64,000 nucleotides of DNA, from positions 508,023 to 572,022 of the forward strand of contig NW_019091538.1 in assembly GCF_001949145.1 (NCBI RefSeq). Direction: 5' to 3'. Below the pieces are notes generated by a model. The model was not told where the DNA came from and ran no database searches. It saw only the letters and a program-made list of their open reading frames with translations. Origin of the DNA: Acanthaster planci (Eukaryota > Echinodermata > Asteroidea > Valvatida > Acanthasteridae). This document shows positions 14,001-27,000 of this stretch, piece by piece. Each line of letters begins with the position of its first letter. Within the stretch, counting starts at the first letter, position 1. Position numbers and translations under genes: made by a program.

Positions 14001-17000
14001 ACAAAATGAGGAAAGTAAAACAGTGTGCAAACGAGGTAGGAACATGAATGAAAATTGATCTTCAAATTTAATTGAAGTTTACGTGAGTCCGCATAGATCG
14101 AACACCGTAAATTGAAAAATGCCAAAAGCCCATGTGAACGTTATAACAAAACTGTACGTTGTAATTCGCTCTGCCCTCCATCACACTGTCATGAGATGAT
14201 TTTATTTTTCCAAATTTTATTTCCGTGTAGAGTTGCCATAATAGCTACTGTGACATACAGTTCCACCCAACTAGACGCATGTCAACTTCACCCCGTAACC
14301 ACCGCGAGATTGGTGCTTCGATAAATCCTATACCAATAGTTAACGTCTTTTTTCTTCCGACCATGCATGACCAAAAGGGTTGGTAATTGTTGAAACTCAA
14401 AAGTAGACGAGACAAGCTGGAATTTTCCATTTGTGAGTGTTTTTTCCCAGGCAGAAATTGTAACATGCCAAAATCCAGGGATTTGATTTTCTTGACGATG
14501 TCAGCTCCCCAGAGTTCTGTTGTGACTGTTCACAATATTTTCTAAATCTCAATGTACTGTAACATACCAGACGCCTGGCTGTGACACCCACAAAATCAGG
14601 TGTTGTCATTTTACGAATTCAAAGTAATTGACCTTTTTATGAAGGACATGTTGATTTTAAAAAGTACAGAGTCAACTAGAATTGAGGAGTGGCACACTTT
14701 AGAGTGAACTTCGATCACTTTTACGTGGTCCAATCACGCAAATTGTTGCGCTGCTTTTTCCCCCGAATTGGCTTCTCTTCTAACTTTTCATGAAAGACAA
14801 CTGTGACCTTTGTAACCCTAAAAAACCTCCCTGACATTGCCAGCGATATTGTCTCTATACATTTGTTTTCGTGCCAAGCCTTCAAGAATTACTCCAACAA
14901 TGCTTAATGATAATTTGGTCATCAATTGTATGAAAATCGGACATGCTGTTCTCCGAGGCAGGTCTTTTTAGCCAATAACTTTCAACTTTTCCTCTGACGT
15001 GCTCGAGGTACGCAGGCCGACGACGTGCGAGGCTATGACCATATTAACGACAAAATTGCATTTCCACAGATGTAGGCCTACTTATAAAAAATGTTTTACA
15101 CGAATGTCAAGTTTTAAACAAAATCACCTACAGGACAGCCAAGATCTTTTGGCTGGAATTTGCCCCCGACTGTTAGATATGGTGCGAAAAATTCTGCTTC
15201 TATTTAACAAGGTTGATAATAAACGTCCATATTAAAGTGGAACAAAATGATCTGATACTGTGATTTATCTATTTTTTGACTAGCGATATCCCTGCTATTA
15301 GATAGAGCTCGATTGGTCTGATTGCCTTTTTCGATTTCATCATTGTCCATGAAAGCTGTAGTTTGTTTGGTCAGTGTCATGTGACAGCTGGCATATAAGC
15401 AGGAACATGAAAGGGGAAAAAACAGAAAAGGGAACAAATTTCACTTCCGTGAGTAAGCCAGTGTTGCAACGCCCGGTTCAACATCGTTTTATTTTTTACC
15501 GGTCGTTTTCGTGTATACTTCCTTTGTTAGAACATACCTATTACCTTCACACTATCATTGCTGACATCTGTTGAATAAACGATTTTGTATCTACTTTTCC
15601 CTTCTGAATTTACCAAACACAATTATTCTACAATGAGTTTTTCCTCAGAATGCACACGCCTTCATATTGGGGATGGAATCGAGCGTTCTTATAAATTCAA
15701 ATGTTAGGATCTTGAATTTTACGTACAACCTGTAACCTTCATTCATATGACTACATTGAAAACCAGTGCCATTTTTAGACCACAGGTAAACCAAGAAACA
15801 AAAGAAAGCCCCGAACAAAGTAGATTTTTGCAACGCGCTCTTGAAGGTTAAAAGGGTCTGCACATTGCCTGCATTTCTCGCTCAGAGGCGATCCAGAAAC
15901 AGTATACTTACTGTTTTTTTCCATTTGGATGGTGAGAGTATATACACCCCCCCCTTCTTTTCGACAAGGGGTATGGGCCACTGAACCACCCCCAGCTCAA
16001 CTTCTTCAATGTGAGAAAAAAATTAACTTAGTCGGATTTTGAAGAATGTTTCGGACGTTCAATAACACTCAAAAGGGACTACCAAAAAGCAATAAATAAC
16101 GTCGTTTTGCCTTAAGATTCAGCCCCCCCAACTTTTCCAATCGGGGGCAAATAATCCCCCACAATTCCCAATCCCCCATCACCCCCAACTTCTGGCACAA
16201 ACTTACGCCACTGGTTTCATTTGAAAGAATGATGGACTTGACTTCTCACATTATATAATCGAGGAAATAGTCGGTGCTGCATGTCACCTACTTTTATTCC
16301 CCATTTTCACGAGCGCACAAGTCCTGCGCTGAAGGAGAAGGTTATACTCAACGCTTATACACATTAAAAAATATTTTAAAAGATGGAAGCGTCCCGCATA
16401 GAAATACTCTTCCTTTTATCAGCTTACACGAGTCTAGGAAGAAAGAAGGGGGTCCAGATCAGGGCGTGCCCCGTAGTCACCACTCCGCCCTAAATAGTTA
16501 CCACCATTTCATTATGCAAAGCGGTGCAACCTCGCATTTTACGTTTTACTAAGCTGTACACTAGACGTAGTTTAAATTTAGCTTTCCCAAAATCTCAAAT
16601 TCAAAGAGAAATGTTAAGAACTCTGTGTGTTATCGGAAGCTGTGTATTTCCGCCGTGGTAATTTTTCTGTATAGTCCTATTTTTTTTCTTACAAGACCTT
16701 GGCACATTACCTTGTGCCTGTTGGATAATCTAGACCTGTGCTAAGGTTCAGGGGGAGAGATGCTCCGTATGCTCCCCTGAAATTGATGCTAAAAATGGAT
16801 GGCCCTTAATTTAGATTGAGCGTGAAACTTTACCTATAGGAAGTCTTTCGTAGAGCTGCTCGGCATGCACGGGTAGCCATACTTCGCTACCGTTGGATGT
16901 ATCCACCGCGTGGACACGAGGAAGCTCGGCGATGAAGAGCAAGAGGAGCGACTCCCCCTTGTCCAACTTCAGGTCGCTGCCCTCCACCGAGAACTTCTCG

Positions 17001-17407
17001 CCAACTTTGGCCAGCTGCGGCAGCTCGTGCAGGGCGTCGCTGCAGATGCGGGCCAGGTCCGTGTCCCTGTCCTCTGCCTCCAGCTTGAGGCTGAGCTTGG
17101 CGGGGAAGTCCTCCGGCGGCTTGGGGCAGTGAGGGCCGGTGGGCTCTGGGGGCGGTTCCCTGTGCTGATTCTGCATGCCGAAGTACCTCTGAGGGGTCCA
17201 GGCTTCGGGCGGTGGCGACCAGTCCATCTTGGCTTGAGTGTGAGGCACCCGTTCCGGCGGTTTGTACTCCTTTGGCTTGAAAAAGGACTTCCGCTTAACC
17301 ACGGGTTTGACTACTCCGTTCATTGATCTAAACGCAATAAAACTATCGTGCGGCTGATAATCATGCGTCACAATGTATGTATTGGCCCACTCGAAGCCAA
17401 ACAACAT
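8041..17407 (-). CDS. GAREM: CABIT-SAM adaptor protein, GAREM/THEMIS-like, nine coding exons, 696 aa
   Basis: Exons in transcript order are 17407-16834, 13065-12881, 11915-11784, 11669-11493, 11217-11130, 10550-10199, 9283-9172, 8858-8808 and 8460-8041. All have GT-AG borders and phases agree throughout (2091 nt). The ATG at 17407 directly follows an in-frame TGA. Residues about 122-385 form a CABIT module (HELPQLAKVGEKF, PLPSVVRVLEGYG, EFPQRVRVVEETNFEK). Next come a short helix, a proline-rich SH3-ligand stretch (KPVAPPRPQKP), a coiled coil at about 550-595 and a C-terminal SAM domain at about 632-696 (GELLVELEEDILTEDLGMTR). Tyrosine motifs DDYEIP, DDDYEVVP, EIYDTI and AIYNSP suggest SH2 docking. 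Human GAREM has the same CABIT-to-SAM order and couples EGF receptor signalling to GRB2/SHP2 and MAPK. This protein is shorter than GAREM1 (about 876 aa). The family call rests on remembered sequence. Orthology versus a THEMIS-side relative is unresolved. Confidence 0.88.
16834..17407 (-). other. First coding exon of the CABIT-SAM gene, GC-rich
   Basis: This exon encodes residues 1-191. A basic, proline-rich leader (KPVVKRKSFFKPKEYKPPER) precedes the first half of the CABIT module, which ends in VWLPVHAEQLYERLPI. It is clearly richer in GC than its surroundings and keeps an open frame on the opposite strand for the same reason. It ends in phase 1 (ATA G then GTAAAG). The next exon starts with AT, restoring an aspartate codon. 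An alternative start is the Met of SMNGVVKPV at about residue 29. Confidence 0.85.
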
Positions 17408-20400
17408 TCATTTCCAACTCTATGAATCAAATCTTTGTCTTTCCGTCCAGCCGTGTGACAGCAAATATGGCGGTGATCTGATTGCAACCAACCCCTAGAC
17501 CTATAGTGGATCACATTGGACCCTGATAGGCTTCCGAACCTCCATCGCTCAATACCTGTTCACATCAAACAATAAAACATTTTACTTTGTGATGCAGTGA
17601 CCCGTTAAGTAAACTTAACCTTCATAGGGGGAAATCCCATGACGCAAGCACTATGTTCTAAAATGGTGGTTCTGAACCGCAAACCCAAATGTTGTCAGCT
17701 CATGCACGTCAAACACCACAGTGATGTCGTGAGTTACGTGGAAACAGCTCTACACAGGAACACGGAAATGCAAATATTCTGTTCTTTTAGTTCGTAAACT
17801 AGAATGCTTTGGTACTTTTCAAGATAATATATCCAAGGGCAGGTCCAGAACTCAGTTTTCCAGAGGCCTTTTTCAGGGGAGATGTGAGGGAAGAATAATG
17901 AAAATTTTCCTAAAAGATCACTGTTCTCTCCTGGACTGTGTCAAACACAAAAGAATGGCCCTCGTTGGCCTGGACTGATTGATACATTGGCATGCTTTAA
18001 TTGGGTCTATTCGGTCACTGGGTGTATAAAATCGTAATCTTGTCAAGCACACTATCTAGGTTGTAGCTAGGCCTACACAATAGTGTGGTTGCACAAATCA
18101 CTGTGTTCTGGCCTGCCTTCCAACACGTAGAGCCTACACATATCTTATCTGATGTTAATTTTTTTCTTTAAGCTGCATTTTAGATTTTATTGTCTCTGAT
18201 TTATGATGCCCTCCCCCCGTCACTCCACGTTTGTCCACCCGCTCATTGTCACTGCGTAATTAGTAACTTTACTTTGGGCGACAGATCGAGAGGGCGCTCG
18301 ACATACTGACTGCTGTTCATACACAGACGTAATACATATCCGTAAACCACAGTTATCCTAGCAATACTTGTGGTGTTTTGCTTGCAATTAAATATAAACT
18401 ATTGCTGTGACCAGGAAATAGAGAAGACTCCCTGATATTAGACCTACTTTTGCCATCGTGAATAAACTTTATAAATTTTGATACACTGTTCCATTATCCA
18501 TACAAAGTGTGTGATTTTATTCCTCTCCCTCGATCCACATACATCAGTTTTCAAAGACTTGGTACGGATTTGGCTAAAAATGGCCAACAAAATGTTGACT
18601 ACTGCTGGAAAGCTAAGTTCATAGGGAACAAAATGCACTATTTCATCGCAGGGAGTGATCATGAAATCTCGTAAAAATGTCAAAATGCCTTTTGCACATA
18701 TGCAATAATAAAATCATTCAAACCAAACACAAAATCTTGTGAAAAGTGAGGCAATTTATCCCAAAAATAACTCCAGACGAAAGCGTCCATTAATGATTGC
18801 ACTGCACATTTAGGGCACACGGTGTAATGCCAGCAACTGCGCAGTTATGTTATGAGCTCATAGCAAGCGCCAACAAAAGCATGAATATTAAATTTCCTAT
18901 ACCTCAGTACACAAAGTTTTAAGGATGCAGATTACCTGCGAAAAAATGCTGCGGCGATCGTATCGCGTTTTTGAAATGGGTGTATTTGGTTAAGACTTTG
19001 ATCTCGTTGGTTCCGATCATTTTGAAGCAGAGTTCGAAACCATTATGTTCATGCTCTGACCATAGAGCTACAACTGACTAACACCAGCGAAACTGAAGTC
19101 TATCCGAATCCACTCGTTTAGGAAACGCTCATAGGGTACAACAAATGGGTTTTGTTGATGTGAAACAGACGGTGCGTTGCCAGCCCTCGCTGCGACGCTC
19201 TGGCCTTGCGCCTGGCTACAGACATACCGGGCATGCTAGAAAGCGGTATTTGGCAAGATGTTATAGCCTGGGCAGTTCAAACTCCTTTTGTGTCCTTCCT
19301 CTATGTAAGATGCGCTGATGTTGTACTTGTGCGTTACATGTAGGATACATTATTCGATATTTATTCTACATGTATCTGATTTCTAAAGTTCTACAAGCAC
19401 CTACATGGATTAAAAATGGCCGCGTCCAGGACGGCGTCAAGTTTTCTCCGTGCGGAGAATGAGAAGTTATTGCTCTAGTTTTCATATATAGCTCTGTGTT
19501 TGCACTACAATTCCTGGTTCAAAATGACGTCACCCTTCGGCAATTGACTCCAACCAATAGCCGTCATTCGTCCACCATAGCCATGTGCATGTTCTCACAT
19601 TCTTTCTCTCGGATTATTTTTTTTTACGGGTTAAAATAGTGACGCTATGGGAACCAAAAACGCTGCGAGCGCGGTTCAACTTTCCTCACTAAAAGCAGGG
19701 GAAGGCCTACCCACCCCTTCTCATGTGATCCTTTGGTTCCACCACTGGCATTATTTACGAGTCCTTTTTCAAGGGTCATACTTCCCCCTTTTGATTCAAT
19801 TAGTTAAATTATACTTTATATTAAATATTGTCTGTGGAATTAAAAGGAGGTACTGAAAAAGGGAGACTAGTTCAACATAATGACATGATTTAAATCTTCA
19901 TGAATAAAAATGCAATATTAGATAGACAAGGTTTATGCAGCGTTCTTTATGAAAACTGAAGTGAGTACAATGTAGTTTTAGTTGCACAAAGATACAAGGG
20001 CCCAATTAAAACCAAGCCTGTAATATCGATGGATCTCAAGGAGTGGGGTGGGGTTTCTCCCGTAAAGAGGTTTGTTTACAGTTTTGACGATTTGGTAGAT
20101 CTACTTCCCTTTCTGCTCAATACGTGTCAAAAACTTCGATGTTTAGCCTCACACCTGAGATGGCTGACAAAGACTAGAAGAAATTGTCCATTTTTAGCCC
20201 TCAATAAAATTTAAAAAAAAAAAAATTGCGGAAAAAATGGCCATATTCGCCGAAATACAGAAGACGTTAACTTCTCGTGTTCAACCTCCAATAGTCACAG
20301 TTTATTACGTGTTCGGTGTGTCAATACACGTCAAGGGCAAAACACTCGACAATAAAATCAATAGCCAAGGAAATTTAATAATTGACCCCCCCAAAAAAGG

Positions 20401-23400
20401 CTACAGTCGACTCAATTTCTCGGCTTCACAGGACGTATGGTAGGATTAATTAACAATTTCCTCCACTATAAAACCATACCGGAAACAGTATTCTTCAAAA
20501 TGATGTCGATACGAGTCCAGTTACATAATATATAATTATGTGCATCTCTCTTCCAAGCATTTGCCCTGAACTGGCTATGAAAGACATTGATGGCAAGAGA
20601 AGCGCCTGCGTTCTGGGAGATTCGGTCGAGTTTGTTTTTTTGCTTTTACAAAGCAGCATCCACAGAATGCAAAGAAATTCGCAAATTCAATTTAACGATG
20701 CATGGTTAAAAGTACAATAGTTGGGTCGACGTCAGAGAAATAAAGTAAGGTAAACTCTGTGATGTGATTAACAATCAAAACGTTTTGTAAATAAAACACT
20801 GACTTTCCTCTTCTAAAAGTCTATTTTTAGCACATAGAAAATCGGCGGTGCTTAGGTAAACATCACAGACAGCTTACCACACTGTACTATTCCATCAATT
20901 ATAAATGTATTTGTATATAAATGTGTATAAAACAAGCAACACCATCTTGACTGCAATATTGCAGTCACTTACGGCATTCTTCAACATCACAGAAACATGC
21001 GATTTATATTTCTGTGCCAATCTTTCATTTCCAGAGAACTAGATGTACGTGCATTTCGTGCCATGCACCTCTCAACCCTAACTCCCAAGTCAGTTTGCTA
21101 TGAAACTCCCGAATCCTACAAAATCCACCAATGTACACGAACCCAATGAGGTAATCTTTTACTTCCCACTGACATCAAGTCGTACATACAGCAACAGTGA
21201 CTTGGTTGTGTACCTTCCCTTAAATTCTCCAAACCTCCAGTTGGATTGGAAGCATACAGATCGGAAAAGGGATTTAACCTTTTCTGCGGTGGATCTTTCA
21301 CATCAGATCGGCAAACCCTATTCAACTGACACACGTCAGCGACTACGGTACTCTTCCCATCAACATTTGTTAGGTAAGTGGAAAGAAAAACAGTTCATGG
21401 AAAAGGAGTGGGATGCGTGTATACACTTGTACATCATCGAATCTGACCTCGTTCGGGCTAGATTCCTTCGACCACAATAAAGAAACAGACCACTATTCCA
21501 AACAGACTTTCCAGTGGCATGGAGTTGTTTCTTTTACTAGAAAAAAAGAAGTGTGTCCACCTTTTTTCTTTTCAATAGTTCCAACTATTTTCAATAATTC
21601 TTTCTATAATTCCGGCTTTATTACCAAGTGACTTTGAGATCTGTGGGCTTTACTCACGAGATGGTCATTTTAGACCGTGATCCCAGAATCCATTTTATTT
21701 ATGGAACACTCTATACTGGGTCCTTGAAGGAGCCTGACAATTTTTCTTTGGCCTCACTTTGAATTTTGTTTTCATTTGGACAATAAAGGCAACAAAACTT
21801 TTATCCGTAACTCGGAACGATCCATCGGAGCATTGCTTCCCTTTACTACACCATCTCAGTTCAGATATTAAGTTTTACGAGAATTCTTACAGGGATCACC
21901 TTGCTTTTGATTCCAGATGACCGCCTTCAATTGTTGACAACTGTGTCGATCTTTTCACAACAAATTCTGCGCAACATCATCAATGAAGTTACCAAAGGGC
22001 TGGACGACAACACATGCCCTACACTTCTAGAATTGTCGTCCAACTGCACTGGACTACAATGACTCTGGTACTCATGGACTGGACTCTGTTCAGGTTTACG
22101 TGTGCTTGTGTATTACTGGTATTTGCAAATCAATGCTTCAACAGTAATCAATCCTTCCCGATAAAAAATCTGAAGCTGCTTTTACGCGATGTGCTCGATA
22201 CAACCAGTGTTGCTGATTAGCCAGCCCAAGATGGAAAGGGTGCTGCATCTGCTGGAACAAAACAAGTTAAGCAGAACTTACTGGTTCACTTTTACGTACA
22301 AACTGTGACAACACGAACAGACTATTTTTTTTTATTCCTTACCTACTCACTTTTATGAAAATGGAGAATGATCAATTTTTGTTGCTAAGCATTACATGTT
22401 TGTTTACATCACATTTACGAGTTTGTATTTTAATTTCAATTACATACGTTATTTCCAAATGAAAAAAAAAAAGATCTGAATTTCTGAACATTTTCTCCCT
22501 TCAGATCTGCGCCCACAAAACTGAGGGACCAGATATCATGCATCAACAAAAGGTAGACATATCATTCTCTTTTGACTATTCAGAAATAACGTTTTGCTCT
22601 TGTCCGTTGAATATCACGGGTCTTGGAGAACTCTTTCATAATTCACACTCGTCCTCAGTTACATACTGCAAATTTGCCCTGGATTAAACAGGTCGTCAAT
22701 TCAAACAAACGCATCAACAATGAGACAGTTGAGTTTCTCTGCTTTATACATATATAAGACTAAATAATTGTGCCAGAAAAGGGTCATCAACTGACACTCG
22801 ATATGCTGCTGACTGAACGATTATACTGTGGTTTGTTGTCTAGAAAAAATATGGAGTGCAGCTCAATGTACTGAAAGGACTGGTACAAGTCTATAAATGC
22901 TGAATGATTACCAAGAGAGGGCGCTGCAGAATAAGTTCCATGCTACTTTAGGCAATAATTACATTTTCTTTCCACTTTGATGATTGACATAAGATTTCGT
23001 TTGAAAAATAAAGCCCTCTTTGCAGGATTTTGAATGAATTCGAAACAACACTGAGCTACGACCAAACAACGTACACTCTCGTTCATGGCAAAAGTAAATG
23101 AATGCAAGAAATGTACAAAACCTTCCTTCACCGCGTATCAAATATTATTTCTATGAAATTGAAACCTTCCACAAGGCTTGGAATTGATACAAAGAACATG
23201 TAAAAGCTAAGCAAAATGTTAAACATATAATTCTTACATGGCATAAAATCCAACAGGATGGCAACAAGGTCTTTCAGTATACCATGTGTGCCCCGCAAAA
23301 TAATCTTTTTTTATATCAATTTACATTTAATTGCTGTCATAGGGTAAGTAACTGAGAGAAAGACTGCGAAGTATCCCATAACCACTTCAGTCATTGCCAG

Positions 23401-24032
23401 TTTTTTTGTAGTTGTAACAAAATATACAGTCTGTGTTGCTATCAGCATTCACATGTAATCAATTTCACCTTTTCACGACTTTCTGTAAAAGAATTCAAGA
23501 CTGACTTAGAATATCCAGTCACAAGTCTGCAGTTGCTTAAGTACATTTCACGGAGTCGGTAGTAGCACCCGCCCCCTACATGAGCTCTAAGAAAAACTTA
23601 TTTCTGTTATTGGACTTTCTTTTCTGTACGCACCATTCATCTCTGGACTTATCATATACAAAACCTATTGATCTGGATAATAAAAGGAAACGTTGTGTCG
23701 ATCGAAAATGTAATGTTTACCAGACCCATTTGACAAGTCAAAAGACTGTCTGGACTGAAGAATTAAAAAGGGTACCTTTCACTACTTTGGTAGACTGAAA
23801 TTGTACATCAGAGGAAAAAACCCAGAATCTGTACATGATTATGTCTACAGCCATTCGCATATGACAGCAAGTAAATGGTACCTTGAGATTTCCAAGTATA
23901 CCTAACTTCACCTCGTTAGTATGTATACATACAAGGTGGAGGATTATGTACAACGAAATACCTACGATAAACTTGGTCAAGCCCATGTTGACCCTTAAAC
24001 CATGACCTTTCTACTTGACCCCTTCTGCGGTG
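17408..24032. other. Spacer between the CABIT-SAM gene and ARL8
   Basis: No exon chain with consistent splice phases was found. The stretch should contain the promoter or 5' UTR of the CABIT-SAM gene near its left edge and the ARL8 3' UTR near its right edge. AT-rich runs and an A-run at 20212-20224 are present. The only frames that look protein-like are at 21100-21480 and 21790-22055, listed separately. Confidence 0.55.
21100..22055 (+). other. Unidentified reading-frame scraps, possibly a decayed gene or transposon
   Basis: A 126-codon frame opens at 21100. Further right, about 21790-21915 reads NDPSEHCFPLLHHLSSDIKF, then YENSYRDHLAFDS. A second frame shift away, at about 21915-22055, reads DDRLQLLTTVSIFSQQ, then ILRNIINEVTKGLD, and ends at a stop. 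The amino-acid composition is more protein-like than the surroundings, but I recognise no family. No splice pattern joins the parts convincingly. It could be a degraded DNA transposon, a pseudogene or chance. Confidence 0.25.
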
Positions 24033-27000
24033 CTAGCGGCTGCCCCCTGACTTGGAATGTTGTATCAACCATTGCAGTGTGATGTCTGGAAAATAATGAA
24101 ATGAGTGTGAGTTGACAATAGCATTGATATTATGCAAAATGTTAGACCGAGTTATGACAATGTGAAGCAATTTCTGATTGGATTTGCATTTAGGGCCCGT
24201 TCCCTACAGGTAGTCATTGAATAGTTGAACTAAACTTTTGTCTTTTATGGTGAAGTAAAAGCCCCATCCTACCATAATTCAGTTGACCAAACACAAACAA
24301 ACCCCACCCTTCTTTGATCTCCTTGCAAGTTGAAGACAGGTTCAAGGTAAAAGCGGGGCTAGCCTAAGCAGGTGTTTATACTTGGACCAATGATTTTATT
24401 AACCCTACCCCTTGGCCATTTTTGCTAGGGACCCTCCTCAATCCTCCAAAATCTTCCACTTTGGGAGGTGAAAAATTGGATTCTCCCTCCATCCTCTGAA
24501 ATTCTCCCAAATTTCCTGGAAATGTTACTTGGAGGTGTGCCTGCTACCTCAATCCTTCAAACTCCTCTGGCATTTCCTGTCATTATGTTGACACAGTGCA
24601 AATGGCATTCTTGAGCAGTGCGGTCAACTTAAAAGAAATATTGGGCTGAATTTATGCATAACTAGGCAAAAACAATACAAGGTCTAACCCACAACCTCCA
24701 TGCATTCGCAGTAAGCCACGCACTTTTGCCATTCACTCTCAATCCTCCAAAATCCTTCAAAACTGCCCATAGGATTTTGGAGGACTGAAAAGGATTGAGG
24801 TTCGGCCTTCACACAGACATATATTCATAACAGTGTATGAATATAAGTGAACTTGCAAAAAAGCATTAACAAGCTTGCTCAGGTGAGACTCGAGCCCTGT
24901 GACGTCCTGCTTACTAGTGCAGGCGTCTTAACCACTTGACTACGGTGCTTGCCAGGGTCAGGTGGCCGGTCCGAGTCTGGCATAGCAGTGGGGCACTGCA
25001 AACTATTTTAAGATGTACTTTGCATCGGGGAGATGTTAAATTGAAACAATGAGTATACGGTGTTGTGAACATACATGTACACGAATGTCGGTGTGAGGAC
25101 AAGTTGACATCTTCCTGACACAGAGTACATCTTGACTTTGGCCCAATGAGTTCTACCCTCAGCAAAAAATGAACAAGGGTATGGACCTAATAAGCTCTTC
25201 CTGGGTCGAGTGAGAACTTTCCTGAGCCCTGCCCTCGACAAATGAGCAATACACTGGTTCTGGGTGCTATCCTTGGTTCCATGAGCACACTTCTGGTCCC
25301 AGTGAGTGACATACCCCCAAAATCTCAATGTGTCTCCTAGAAGACATGTATGCTAGAAGCAAGGTTGTAGCTTGAACATTTTTAGTGCCAGATGTTTTGG
25401 GGTCTGGATGGCTGAGTCCTCACAGTATCAGTTGTAAAGACAAGCAACACATTTGCAACGGCCACCTGACTATATATACTTGTCTGTACATTTGTAGCCG
25501 TTTTCAATATAACAGGAATATGTGACAATATATTTCAGTACTGTCCACGTCTTTCTTCTCTCATAAAATTTGGAAACTTCTGTAAAGTGAAGTGAAATTT
25601 GTGCTGGTAGTAAGTTTCCTTTTTAACCCCAAATGCTGACTGGTGATTTGGAATACCCAGTAGTATGGAATTCCATATCTGCCGTCTGTCATGCATCGCA
25701 CGTCGTCTGCCGTGCGTCGCATGTCGTCCGTCGAGTGTTGTCTGTTGATTTTTTTTGTCACGCTTGCGCGGTGCTATTTTCACTTTGACCCTTGATCTTT
25801 TCACATACTTATTCGATCGATCCACCATGCCTGTCTGTCCTTCCACGATATCCCAGCAGATCATGACCCCAGAAATACAAGAGTAACTTTGAACTGAATG
25901 TATACCGATATAATAAATTACATACAATGTTTGATTCCTCAATATCTTGTATAAGAGAAGAACTAATTCAACATTATTTTGAGGGCGGGTATACCTACGA
26001 TGAAATCTGCTGTATACTCCAAATTAGACATGACTTGAGTTGCAGGTAAGCTCACAGAAGTCTTTTAAACCGTAATATTACTTTGTTAGCCCCACATGCT
26101 GGACCACCTGTGCTCATTGGCCTATCCACCATGGCATACACACCCACAAAAACCAATATTTTCTGAAAACTAAAACCAAGTGATAGTTGCCCCCAACATT
26201 CAATAAACAGTTACTTGTCCACAGCACAATTGACAAAAACAATTTGCTATCTAGTATTTGTGGATTTCAAGGTGAAATTGGGAGCAAAATTGGAATGTCT
26301 GTATTGGCTGGCACATTTTTACAGCAGGCAAGAATAGAATGAATGCACTGTGGATAAATTTACCTAGACAGTTTTGCGGAAAAAGATTTTTCCCTAAAAA
26401 ACACTTGGTTGAATTCTTAGAAAGGTGACGCGTGACGAACAACGGGCAACACGCGACGGACGACGGAAAAGGGCAGAATCGGGACACAACAAAAAGCAAG
26501 AGGTGACGGACGACGGCAGCTTTGGAATTCCATACAAGAGCGCCAGCCATGCTGGCTGGCATAACGACAACCCTGGCTAACGGATACACAACAAGAGGCA
26601 TTGATTATTACTCACCTATGTTTTCTTTCTCTTTACATGAGATGGAATAGCAGCAGATCTCTCTGTCTTGAATGGCGGAGAGATTCATCTTCTCGATCAA
26701 CTGTTTCTCATCCAGGGCGTTCGGCAAGTCTCGTTTGTTGCCAAGCACTAATACCTGGGAATTCGGGAGAAAGAAGAAAAACCTTAAAAAACAATCTCAG
26801 ATTGTGAAAGTGGCCTCAGTAGTTTACTGGCAAGACGCTTGATGTGTACAGAGCCTGTGATCCCACAAGATGAAATATCTGGGATCCTGTTGTACAAGGG
26901 AGCGCAGGCATGTGCATGAGGCTAAGCCAACTCATTTAATTGAAAATCTGAATATCTGATCTTGAAAATAAACCTCCAGGTATTCTATAATCAATCAAAT

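Noticed and set aside
16893-17326. Plus-strand open frames opposite the first CABIT-SAM exon
   Set aside because: They are antisense shadows of a GC-rich coding exon; the minus frame has domain similarity and correct splice phase.
25535-25942. Minus-strand 135-codon open frame
   Set aside because: It overlaps the GACGG-type repeat, lies within an ARL8 intron and has repetitive residues (HDRR, RRTADD).
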